Assembly (NCBI GenBank): GCA_002360555.1
Contig: DEQS01000020.1
Coordinates: 47,138-62,351 of the forward strand
Direction: 5' to 3'
Length of the DNA stretch: 15,214 bases
From: Chloracidobacterium sp. UBA3360
Lineage (GTDB): Bacteria; Acidobacteriota; Blastocatellia; Pyrinomonadales; Pyrinomonadaceae
This document shows positions 1-7,540 of this stretch, piece after piece. A program made the translations under genes and the position numbers. Positions within the stretch are counted from its first letter, which is position 1, and each line of letters starts with the position of its first letter. The notes below the pieces were generated by a model. It saw only the letters and a list, made by a program, of their open reading frames with translations, was not told the DNA's origin and made no database searches.

Positions 1-2774
1 GTCTTATTACCGCTGGCCGTGAAATCTTCAAACTTGAACTGATCAGAATTTAGGAATTTTTCACCTTGACCGGTCGCATCCGGTTTGAAGAACTCGACAC
101 GTATCCCCTCGCTGAAACCGTAATTCGAATTACCCGGCGATGAATCTACTCTGTAACTCACGATCAGATCTCCGCCGGAGTTTACATTGTAGGTAGCAAT
201 GTCAGGATAGTTCTGTAATTTGTTTGCACCCGTATCAAAATCAAATTGATCATTAGGCACTGGCTCCGGAGCAGGCTCCCCTATCGCATCATTGGCGGAT
301 GCCTCGTTAAGCGTGATCCCTCTCATGGCGTTTGCAAAGATCAAGTTCGGATCGATGTTGTTGTTGGATCCGGCATCTCCGGTTAGCCCAACACCATTTC
401 GGCCATTATTTGCGATTATGTTTCCGGCATTTTCGTCGGGACCACCGATGGTATTGCCAGTCGCGTTGCTGGCCATATAGATACCATCGCCACCATTGCC
501 AAGCGGTAGCGTCCCATTTGCACCGACACCTATGTAATTGCCGGTCACTTTGTTCAAAGACGCTCCGTCCTGTAGCTGGATGCCATGTGTCGTATTACCC
601 GAAATGACGTTGCGTGCAGACGCTACGGTCGCCCCTGACCCGCCGATTTCGCTTAGGGTCGCCCCTGAAAGAAAGATCCCGGCACGCCCGTTGGGCATTG
701 CACTAGTTCCGGTGATATCAGTCCCGATATTATTACCCTGCACGATAGTTTGAAAAACTTTCGGACAAACAAGCTCGACGCCGTGTTGGCCGTTTCCCGA
801 AATAACATTTCCAAGACCAAGGCCGCCTATCGCATTTCGTCGTGCAGGAAATTCATTGCACGCGTTTCCGGTTAGTGCCTTTATCGCGACACCGGATCCT
901 AGGTTAGGTATCGGTGACAAACCGTCACTGCTTGTTCCGATCCGGTTCTTTTCGATCTTGTTAGCCGCTGCAAATAACGGACCGGTATATGAGTTGATCT
1001 CTATCCCATCCCCTGTTGCCGCGACAATATTTGAGCCAGCAGCCTTTACGCCATTGCCGGATATAGTATTATCGGAAATAATACTGTCGCTACCCGAAAT
1101 ACTGATTCCGCCCTCTGAATTGCCTATAGCGTTGACACCTCCTGAGTCGACACCGATCATGTTTGACGTCACCGTCGCTTCTGAGCTGTTAAAGGATAGT
1201 TTTATTCCATAAGCACCGTTTCCCGAGATCACATTTCCTTGCGAAGGTAACCCAACTTTGTTTTTATTGCCTTCGATCCAAACACCGTACGAACCATTGC
1301 CGATCTGACTATCTCCAGCCGGGTTGGTCCCGATGATATTTTGGGTAAGGGTATTTTCATCAGGAGTTCTCATATTACCTGTGGGTTCAGCAGTAAAAAC
1401 AAGGCCGTGCCGAGAGTTACCGGATATCGTATTTCCGCGAAATGTATTTTTGTCGCCCCGAACATCAAATCCATCAATGTTCGGATCTGGTTCCCCGTCG
1501 AACGGGTTCAACCCAACAACATTTGAGCGGAAAATATTTTCGGATGCTTCATACCCAACTTCTACTCCCGAGTGCAAGCTCGCATAAATAAAGTTGCCGC
1601 CCCGTCCGGTCCCAAGCCCGATGTAATTTTTGCGTGCGGTGACCAGAATGATCCCAATTGCGTTACCTGTCGCATTTGAGCCTTGTGGCGGCCCTATTAG
1701 ATTGTTTGAAATAGAGTTGTCGTGAGTGTAGATTTGAATCCCTGTCGGACGTTCATTCGTCTGGGCATCGAGCCATTTCCGATAGGCGGTCACTGCTTCT
1801 TCCTTTGATCGATAGGCACTTGGCGGCAAAGTGAAAACTGGCGTTTCCTCGCTCATCTGGATGCCGATAACATTTTCATAGATCACATTCCGGACCTCGC
1901 TGTCAGTTCCCGGTGTACCGATGAAGTTTCCAGACGATCTAGTTATCAAAATTCCAAACAAGTTTGAGGTAATGATGTTAGTAAGAACCTTGTTGCCATT
2001 GGCTCCATCGATCAATTCGATTCCGACTCTACCACCAACGATAACGTTGCGTTTATCAGGACTGCCATGCAAACCTCCGATCGTATTGTTTGAAGCTCCT
2101 TGCTCTGCAAGAACATTGACAAATGGTCCCGTTAAGAACGTCAGGCGATCCGCGAAAAGTCCAATGAAGTTACCGAAGATCGATGTATCACTCGCCGAGT
2201 TAAATAGCCGGATGTTCGTCTGACTATTGCCAGCAATGAAGTTTGCATCGTGGTCCTGAGTACTTCCGATGATATTGCCCGAGCCGAGTACCTCTACTCC
2301 CTGTCGTTGCAAACCAGCCGGGTCAGTTGCTACGCCACTTGCGAGTAACCCGATCCAACAGTTTTCCATGGTGTTACGGTTACTACGAAAGATAACGCCA
2401 GTCCCAGGAAACCGATTAATGATAAGACCGCGCAAACGAGAATCATCACTACCGAGAGCAAAAACCAATCCCGTCGTATCATCCTGCAACGATCCGTTCA
2501 GTTCGATCATCGGTCTCGTTTCCGAACCGGGCTGTGTGTCCCCAAGGATCTGAACTTGTTTGCTGATCTCCGGTAATGGCGTTGCAGGCGATATCGTATG
2601 GACGCCGCTGCCCGGTATGTTGAAGGTTATCTCGTGCGGCCCAACGTATAATGGATTGTTGACAAGCTCGAGGGCTGCCCGAAGGCTGCAATCCAGAGTG
2701 CCATTGGACGTATTGACGTCACAGACTTGGTCGCCAGTCACATCGGGTTGATCCGTGTCGATGTTGACGACAAT
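1..2774 (-). repeat. Beta-helix unit B within the giant protein (truncated by window edge)
   Basis: This starts at residue 1359 with IVVNIDTDQPDV and reaches CSLRAALELVNN at 1387. A second series of beta-helix coils follows (NVISGN, NTISGN, NIIGT, NNIGTD). LQNYP recurs at 2211-2215, followed by the beginning of the same closing module. It repeats the order of unit A with a longer helix: about 824 residues from the Cys of the motif to LQNYP, against 652 in unit A. This points to internal duplication and later divergence. Confidence 0.7.
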
Positions 2775-5700
2775 GCTAGCCGGACACGTAAGCGGAGCCG
2801 CCGATCTGTATTCTTCGAGGTTCTGGAATGCCTGGCTACCATCACACGATTGTCCGGCATTGCATGAAAACTCTGACGTATTGCCAAGATCGTCAGTAGC
2901 CGTTGCCGAAATATACGCCCCATTCGGAGCGGTCCCGAGGCTGTTCCAGTCAATGCTACCAAAGCCATTGCCATCAACGGTTACCTCAGCTGTACCTAGA
3001 AAGAGCTGCCCCTCGCCGTGGCCGGATGGATCAGCAACTAACGTTGCATAGACATCTATTCTGAAATGGCTAAATGGTTCGCTGATGAGAGTTCCCGTCA
3101 CATGCACCGTACCATCCACATTGTATCCGGGCGAAAACAGAACTGGATAGTTCTGCAGCCTGTTTGCCCCGAGATCCGCATCCTTAGCGCAATCGTCATT
3201 CAGCGTTACACCGTCACCATCCGGGAAATATCCTGACTGGTTAAGATCGATCCCGAGTTGACCGTTGTTTTGAATGACGTTGCCACGAATAGGGGTAAAT
3301 GTGGACGTTACGCCATTGACCTTGACGCCTGATTTTCCGTTATTGGAGATAATGTTTGAAGTCGTCGAATCGGTGCCGCCGACAATTATGCTAGAGGCAT
3401 AATAGCCGCCAACATTCACGCCGGTTCCTCCGTTGCCAAGAGGAGCGAGTGATCCATTTGCACCGATCGCATTATTGATGATCTTGACCCCGAACCCGGA
3501 AAATAAATTAATGCCGTTAAAGGCATTTCCCGCGATCACATTGCGGCCGAGCGGATCGCTATCGCCAATATCGACCGTATTGATGAACCCTGTTCCAATA
3601 AATACGCCCGACCCATTAGGCAGTGCCAACTCTCCGAAAAGGTCGGTGCCGATCAGATTTCCTTGGACTTGATATTCGCCCGGACTTCCTTCAACCGTCG
3701 CTCCTACGACAATGCCGGCATGGTCGTTGCCTGAAACCAGATTACCCAGGGAGCCATCAAATTCGGTGTGACCGCCGGCAAAATAAACCGGTGAGGCTGT
3801 CGTCAGATTTGTCGAAGCCATATCGATGCCGGAACCAGCGTTGACTAACACTTGGCTGCCGTTTCGTTTTGTGCCGACGTAATTGTTGAAAACACCAGCT
3901 ATACCCGGACCGCCGACCATTATCCCGGATGCCAGATCAATACCGCTACCGCCATTGGAATTGCCCGAAACAAGATTGCAAAAACCCGTACATGCACCGC
4001 CTTGTGTTGTGCCGCCCGGAGCTCCTATTGCCGAAACCGAGTAGTTCGTCCCCGCCAGCACGGCACTTTGTGGTCCGCTGATCTGCGGGGTGTTGCGAGC
4101 ATCATTGTAGATACTGTAACTTCCCGTAATATCAGTTCCGACGTTGTTGCCCATGATCGAGCAGAACCCTCCTTCGGTCTGATTTGCATTTCCGACGGCT
4201 TCGCACCAGACGCCGCCCAAGCCGTTACCCGATATGATATTGCGTCCAGATTCGGCGATCGATCCGATCGTCGTACCAGTAAAAGGCTCTGCATTAATTC
4301 CCTGCCAGCAATTCCCAAGACCAATACCACCAGAGGGGTCGGTCCCGAGTTTATTACCAACGATGCTATTGTCGTGACTCAATAGGTCGAGTGTCGTAAG
4401 GTCGACAAAGATCGGAACGACGATGCCATAACCAACGCATGGAGCGATGTTACTTACAACTCCGTTGCCCGAGATCGTATTCGGAGCTCCGGCAAAATCG
4501 CCGCCGACTCTATTGTCGGCACCGGCGAGAAACATTCCTTGGAAATTTGGCACTTTAGCGGTGCCGACTGCGTTGAGCCCAAGAATATTGCCATTGAATG
4601 AATTCGAATTGCCGCCCTCGATCGCAATTCCCGTATTGTTTCCTGAGCTTACTGTATTGGTGACATCATTATTGTCTGAATCGAAGATCAAAACTCCGGC
4701 TGCCATATTACCTTTCGCGGTCGCGCCCGTGACATCGATACCTAAAAAGCATGCAAGCACCGTATTATTTGCGTTGTTTGGCAAGGCCGAATCACTCTCT
4801 ATCGCGATACCATTTCCGCCCACCTGGCTGCCGCTGATCGTTTGACTCTTAAACCCCGTGATCGCCAGATCGTAAATAAACGCATTGCTAGTCCTGACCT
4901 TTAGCCCGTCCACAGCACCGCCCATATTCTCGCCTGAGATCTCGATCTTCTTTGTGCCGTTCGGGAAGTGGCTACCCTGTATGGTTATTGGTCGCAAAAT
5001 AGCCGGTAGCGGCGTTAACGGAGCGATGACCGCGGGGTACGTTGGTAGATCAAAATAAATTGTGCTGGGGCCGCCAATTTGATTGGCACGCCTGATCGCA
5101 TCCCGAAGACTGCAGAATCCTCCGAAATTGCAATCGGCCTCATCGGCGGTCGTATTCACCGAAAAAGTGGCCGTCGGGGTCGACATTATCAATTCCGGTG
5201 AAGATGTACCTTGTCGCAAAACCACCAGATCACTTATCCCGTCAAGGTTAAGCCGAATGGGCAAAATGGCGAGGATCCCGCCATTGCCGTCGATCGCAGA
5301 ATATTCTACGGTTGATTTGCCGCTTGCGTCGCTGGGCCTTATGACCAATTCCAAATGTCCGGTACTTTCGGAAGTCACGATAAGGTCGTCAAGTGAACTA
5401 TCTGACAAATTTGCACGAGTCAATTTCGCCCCGGCGGTCGCCATTGTTACAAATCGATTACCTGTTGCTAACTGTTTGATGGTCCATTTTGCGAGACTCG
5501 TAGTTTTTGCTGAAATACTGCGGACGAATGCACTCTTGGACCGCTGTTTCATAGCCTCTCTTCGCGGTGCGTCCTCGGCATTTCGGCGTTTTACTTCTTC
5601 GGGATCAAATATTGGAGCTTGTTGGTTCGCCACGGCATCAGCAAGCATCTGAGTCGGATCCTTACGCTCGGACGCACTCTTGTTGGGATTGCCGTAAGGG

Positions 5701-6848
5701 TCGATCTCGCCAATCTCTTTTGGTTCTTGTGAGATCATCGCCATTCTTCGGCCGTTGTTATCAGAGGGCTCGAATGGATCGGCCTTTAATTCGGACGACA
5801 TCGTAGAGGCAAGCTTTACACCTGGAAAGATTGTCGTTGTCGGTGCTTCTAAATGGTAGATATTCCCATCACCGCCGAGAATGGCTAGTGAAGTGCCGCG
5901 TTTTTCGCCGAATCTGCCTAAAGCAATCGATGCAATAGTAAATGGCATGCTGCGAACTTTGACTACCGCGGGCGGGCGCACTATTCCCGAATCTTTCACG
6001 ATGTCCCACGGATACGCCTGTCCGCGTTCGTGGACAATAACAAGGTCGTTTCCACAACCAACGGTTACGTCAGAGTAAAAATCTTCGTCGATGTTGCCGA
6101 TTGCAATAGTAGTTGCGGCAGACGGTAGTTTGATAATTTCGGGAGCATGTTTGAACGCACTTTCCGGATGTTCGTATACAGCGAGGAACGATCCATTTTT
6201 GTTTGAATAAGCCACTGCAAGATCGGCCTGACCGTCCGGTTTACCGATCTCGCCTGATTCGACTGCCGAAATAATGCCACCGACCGTTATGTTAACCGGC
6301 TGCGAAAAATGTCCAAGTCCGTCACCAATGACAACGACGATGCCGTTTGCTCCCTTGACCGCTCCGAGCACATCCTGTTTGCCGTCGGCATTAAAATCAC
6401 CGGCGAATAAGTAGTCTGGTGAAATGCCTAATCCTGCATGAGTCGCGATCGCCGAAAAAGGCTCTGGTCTCGCCTGCTCTTTCTTTGTCGGATCGATCGC
6501 AAAATTAGCCGAGTCTATCCCCTTCAACAATTGCAATGAGCCGCTTGCGTCTGCAGTTATAACATCAGCAATTCCGTCCGAATCAAAATCCGCCGACACA
6601 AGAGCGACGGGTTGCGTGCCCAATGCATTTTGCCCAAGTTTGAGTTCAAGGGGATCGTCAAAATTAATATGCGGATTACCTTGTTTGGAAGTGTTGACAG
6701 TTATCAATCGCGAACCGGCCCGTGCAGATAGTTCGTCATCTTTTGCCTGCGATCGAGCAATTCGGGCCCACGCAAAGAAAAATCCTGAAAGCAATAATAT
6801 CGACATTAATATTGCAAGATCTCGGTGATCAGCGGAACGGTATTTCAT
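1..6848 (-). CDS. Giant secreted CSLREA / parallel beta-helix protein with FG-GAP repeats (3' end outside window)
   Basis: The frame is open without a stop from the ATG at 6848 to the left edge, giving 2282 codons; the C-terminus is missing. AGGAG (6858-6862) sits 9 nt before the ATG and fixes the start. Residues 1-35 look like a signal peptide: charged start, hydrophobic stretch about 11-28, possible cleavage after SQA. Four FG-GAP/VCBS-like Ca-binding motifs follow: DFDSDGIAD (87-95), DFNADGKQD (151-159), NIDEDFYSD (252-260) and RLNLDGISD (532-540). A charged linker lies at about 350-490. Two CSLREA-type motifs (CSLRDA from C579, CSLRAA from C1387) each precede a long helix of repeats of the NxISGN / NxIGTD / xxxIGG kind. 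Each helix ends near LQNYP (1231 and 2211). The architecture fits extracellular or surface beta-helix proteins common in Acidobacteriota and Chloroflexota. A substrate or adhesion role is unknown, and no catalytic motif was recognised. Confidence 0.9.
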   Translation of the reverse strand, partial: MKYRSADHRDLAILMSILLLSGFFFAWARIARSQAKDDELSARAGSRLITVNTSKQGNPHINFDDPLELKLGQNALGTQPVALVSADFDSDGIADVITADASGSLQLLKGIDSANFAIDPTKKEQARPEPFSAIATHAGLGISPDYLFAGDFNADGKQDVLGAVKGANGIVVVIGDGLGHFSQPVNITVGGIISAVESGEIGKPDGQADLAVAYSNKNGSFLAVYEHPESAFKHAPEIIKLPSAATTIAIGNIDEDFYSDVTVGCGNDLVIVHERGQAYPWDIVKDSGIVRPPAVVKVRSMPFTIASIALGRFGEKRGTSLAILGGDGNIYHLEAPTTTIFPGVKLASTMSSELKADPFEPSDNNGRRMAMISQEPKEIGEIDPYGNPNKSASERKDPTQMLADAVANQQAPIFDPEEVKRRNAEDAPRREAMKQRSKSAFVRSISAKTTSLAKWTIKQLATGNRFVTMATAGAKLTRANLSDSSLDDLIVTSESTGHLELVIRPSDASGKSTVEYSAIDGNGGILAILPIRLNLDGISDLVVLRQGTSSPELIMSTPTATFSVNTTADEADCNFGGFCSLRDAIRRANQIGGPSTIYFDLPTYPAVIAPLTPLPAILRPITIQGSHFPNGTKKIEISGENMGGAVDGLKVRTSNAFIYDLAITGFKSQTISGSQVGGNGIAIESDSALPNNANNTVLACFLGIDVTGATAKGNMAAGVLIFDSDNNDVTNTVSSGNNTGIAIEGGNSNSFNGNILGLNAVGTAKVPNFQGMFLAGADNRVGGDFAGAPNTISGNGVVSNIAPCVGYGIVVPIFVDLTTLDLLSHDNSIVGNKLGTDPSGGIGLGNCWQGINAEPFTGTTIGSIAESGRNIISGNGLGGVWCEAVGNANQTEGGFCSIMGNNVGTDITGSYSIYNDARNTPQISGPQSAVLAGTNYSVSAIGAPGGTTQGGACTGFCNLVSGNSNGGSGIDLASGIMVGGPGIAGVFNNYVGTKRNGSQVLVNAGSGIDMASTNLTTASPVYFAGGHTEFDGSLGNLVSGNDHAGIVVGATVEGSPGEYQVQGNLIGTDLFGELALPNGSGVFIGTGFINTVDIGDSDPLGRNVIAGNAFNGINLFSGFGVKIINNAIGANGSLAPLGNGGTGVNVGGYYASSIIVGGTDSTTSNIISNNGKSGVKVNGVTSTFTPIRGNVIQNNGQLGIDLNQSGYFPDGDGVTLNDDCAKDADLGANRLQNYPVLFSPGYNVDGTVHVTGTLISEPFSHFRIDVYATLVADPSGHGEGQLFLGTAEVTVDGNGFGSIDWNSLGTAPNGAYISATATDDLGNTSEFSCNAGQSCDGSQAFQNLEEYRSAAPLTCPASIVVNIDTDQPDVTGDQVCDVNTSNGTLDCSLRAALELVNNPLYVGPHEITFNIPGSGVHTISPATPLPEISKQVQILGDTQPGSETRPMIELNGSLQDDTTGLVFALGSDDSRLRGLIINRFPGTGVIFRSNRNTMENCWIGLLASGVATDPAGLQRQGVEVLGSGNIIGSTQDHDANFIAGNSQTNIRLFNSASDTSIFGNFIGLFADRLTFLTGPFVNVLAEQGASNNTIGGLHGSPDKRNVIVGGRVGIELIDGANGNKVLTNIITSNLFGILITRSSGNFIGTPGTDSEVRNVIYENVIGIQMSEETPVFTLPPSAYRSKEEAVTAYRKWLDAQTNERPTGIQIYTHDNSISNNLIGPPQGSNATGNAIGIILVTARKNYIGLGTGRGGNFIYASLHSGVEVGYEASENIFRSNVVGLNPFDGEPDPNIDGFDVRGDKNTFRGNTISGNSRHGLVFTAEPTGNMRTPDENTLTQNIIGTNPAGDSQIGNGSYGVWIEGNKNKVGLPSQGNVISGNGAYGIKLSFNSSEATVTSNMIGVDSGGVNAIGNSEGGISISGSDSIISDNTISGNGVKAAGSNIVAATGDGIEINSYTGPLFAAANKIEKNRIGTSSDGLSPIPNLGSGVAIKALTGNACNEFPARRNAIGGLGLGNVISGNGQHGVELVCPKVFQTIVQGNNIGTDITGTSAMPNGRAGIFLSGATLSEIGGSGATVASARNVISGNTTHGIQLQDGASLNKVTGNYIGVGANGTLPLGNGGDGIYMASNATGNTIGGPDENAGNIIANNGRNGVGLTGDAGSNNNIDPNLIFANAMRGITLNEASANDAIGEPAPEPVPNDQFDFDTGANKLQNYPDIATYNVNSGGDLIVSYRVDSSPGNSNYGFSEGIRVEFFKPDATGQGEKFLNSDQFKFEDFTASGNK
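2859..5171 (-). repeat. Beta-helix unit A within the giant protein
   Basis: This covers residues about 560-1330. It starts with TFSVNTTADEADC leading to CSLRDAIRRAN, then many coils with NIISGN, NLVSGN, NLIGTD and IIVGG-type steps. It closes with LQNYP (1231-1235) and a sandwich-like stretch ending in ATDDLGNTSEFS. That order is the usual one in CSLREA/beta-helix proteins. The boundaries are approximate and were judged by eye from the repeat pattern. Confidence 0.7.
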
Positions 6849-6857
6849 AACTACAAA

Positions 6858-6862
6858 CTCCT
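6858..6862 (-). promoter_or_regulatory. Shine-Dalgarno AGGAG of the giant secreted protein
   Basis: The minus strand reads AGGAG followed by 9 nt and then ATG at 6848. It is one of the clearest ribosome binding sites in the window, and it decides this start over the in-frame ATG at residue 15, which would remove the charged head of the signal peptide. Confidence 0.8.
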
Positions 6863-6951
6863 GAAAATATTTCCTTCGACCTACAAGGCAAAAAAAAAAC
6901 TTCAATCGGCTCAAGAAAATGAAAAATCTTTCATATTTTGGGTTTTCGACC

Positions 6952-6957
6952 TATAAT
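6952..6957 (+). promoter_or_regulatory. Candidate -10 box of the sigma-kinase operon
   Basis: A perfect TATAAT lies 22 nt before the ATG at 6980. The -35 position at 17-bp spacing reads TTTCAT, which is weak. The predicted leader would be short (about 15 nt) and has no evident Shine-Dalgarno. The box overlaps the second TTCGACCTA repeat. Confidence 0.45.
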
Positions 6958-6979
6958 GACGCTATCTGAATATTGATAT

Positions 6980-7540
6980 ATGTCTGGTCGCGAAGAAGTT
7001 ACGGCTCTGTTGCAGGAAATCAATGACGGTGCTGTGAGTGCTCCCGAAAAACTCCTGCCGCTCGTTTATGACGAACTGCGCAAACTTGCGCAGAGCTATA
7101 TGCAAAATGAGCGGCCGGATCATACTTTGCAGGCGACTGCATTAGTGCATGATGCGTATATCCGGCTCGTAGATTGGGAAAATGTATCATGGCAAAACCG
7201 GGCTCATTTTTTTTCAGTGGCAGCTCAGGTAATGAGAAATATTTTGGTAAATCACGCGGTCGCAAAAAGATCAAAAAAGCGCGATTTTGGCCAGCGGATC
7301 GAACTTACGGAAAATCTTAGCTTTGATGGCAAACGCGAAGTTGACATCATTGAGCTAAACGAGGCACTCGAATTTCTTGAACAATTTGAAGTAACGCAGG
7401 CAAAGATCGTCGAACTTCGTTTTTTTGGCGGCCTGACCATTGAAGAAACCGCTAACACGCTCCACATTTCCCCCGCAACAGTAAAACGTGAATGGACGAT
7501 CGCAAAAACATGGCTTTACCGACGGCTAAAGAGTGAATAA
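6980..7540 (+). CDS. ECF sigma factor of the kinase-linked type (TIGR02999-like)
   Basis: This is a 186-residue RNA polymerase sigma factor of the extracytoplasmic-function group. Region 2 spans about 20-95, with LLPLVYDELRKLA and TLQATALVHDAYIRL, the hallmark of the family that sits beside Ser/Thr kinases. Region 4 spans about 125-182, with helix-turn-helix residues TIEETANTLHISPATVKREW (153-172). The acidic DAED of region 2.2 in classical ECFs is replaced by QATA (51-54), with T53 in the centre. The stop TGA at 6974-6976 lies just upstream in frame, so ATG 6980 is the earliest start. The gene overlaps the kinase gene by 8 nt, indicating co-transcription and probably translational coupling. 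There is no anti-sigma gene nearby. In kinase-linked ECFs, phosphorylation of a region 2.2 threonine replaces the missing negative charge; that this occurs here is inferred. Confidence 0.92.
   Translation: MSGREEVTALLQEINDGAVSAPEKLLPLVYDELRKLAQSYMQNERPDHTLQATALVHDAYIRLVDWENVSWQNRAHFFSVAAQVMRNILVNHAVAKRSKKRDFGQRIELTENLSFDGKREVDIIELNEALEFLEQFEVTQAKIVELRFFGGLTIEETANTLHISPATVKREWTIAKTWLYRRLKSE

Larger units (their letters stand above)
6849..6979. promoter_or_regulatory. Divergent intergenic control region
   Basis: This 131-bp gap separates the divergent giant secreted-protein gene and the sigma-factor gene, so it must hold both promoters. Visible elements are a 9-bp direct repeat TTCGACCTA (6875-6883 and 6945-6953), an A10 tract (6890-6899), and TATAAT (6952-6957) pointing toward the sigma gene. 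No convincing sigma70 promoter was found on the minus strand, which leaves room for control by an alternative sigma factor. Confidence 0.6.

Noticed and set aside
3852..4385. Plus-strand open frame of 177 codons
   Set aside because: It lies opposite beta-helix repeats of the giant gene, and its composition (rich in R, T, C) and lack of motifs mark it as a shadow.
1..5171. Pectate lyase or other polysaccharide-degrading enzyme assignment for the beta-helix protein
   Set aside because: The fold is shared with such enzymes, but no catalytic motif was identified and the CSLREA/IGTD repeat type has no established enzymatic role.
5083..5652. Plus-strand open frame of 189 codons
   Set aside because: It is antisense to the giant minus-strand frame, which carries signal peptide, FG-GAP and CSLREA motifs; this frame shows no recognisable domain.
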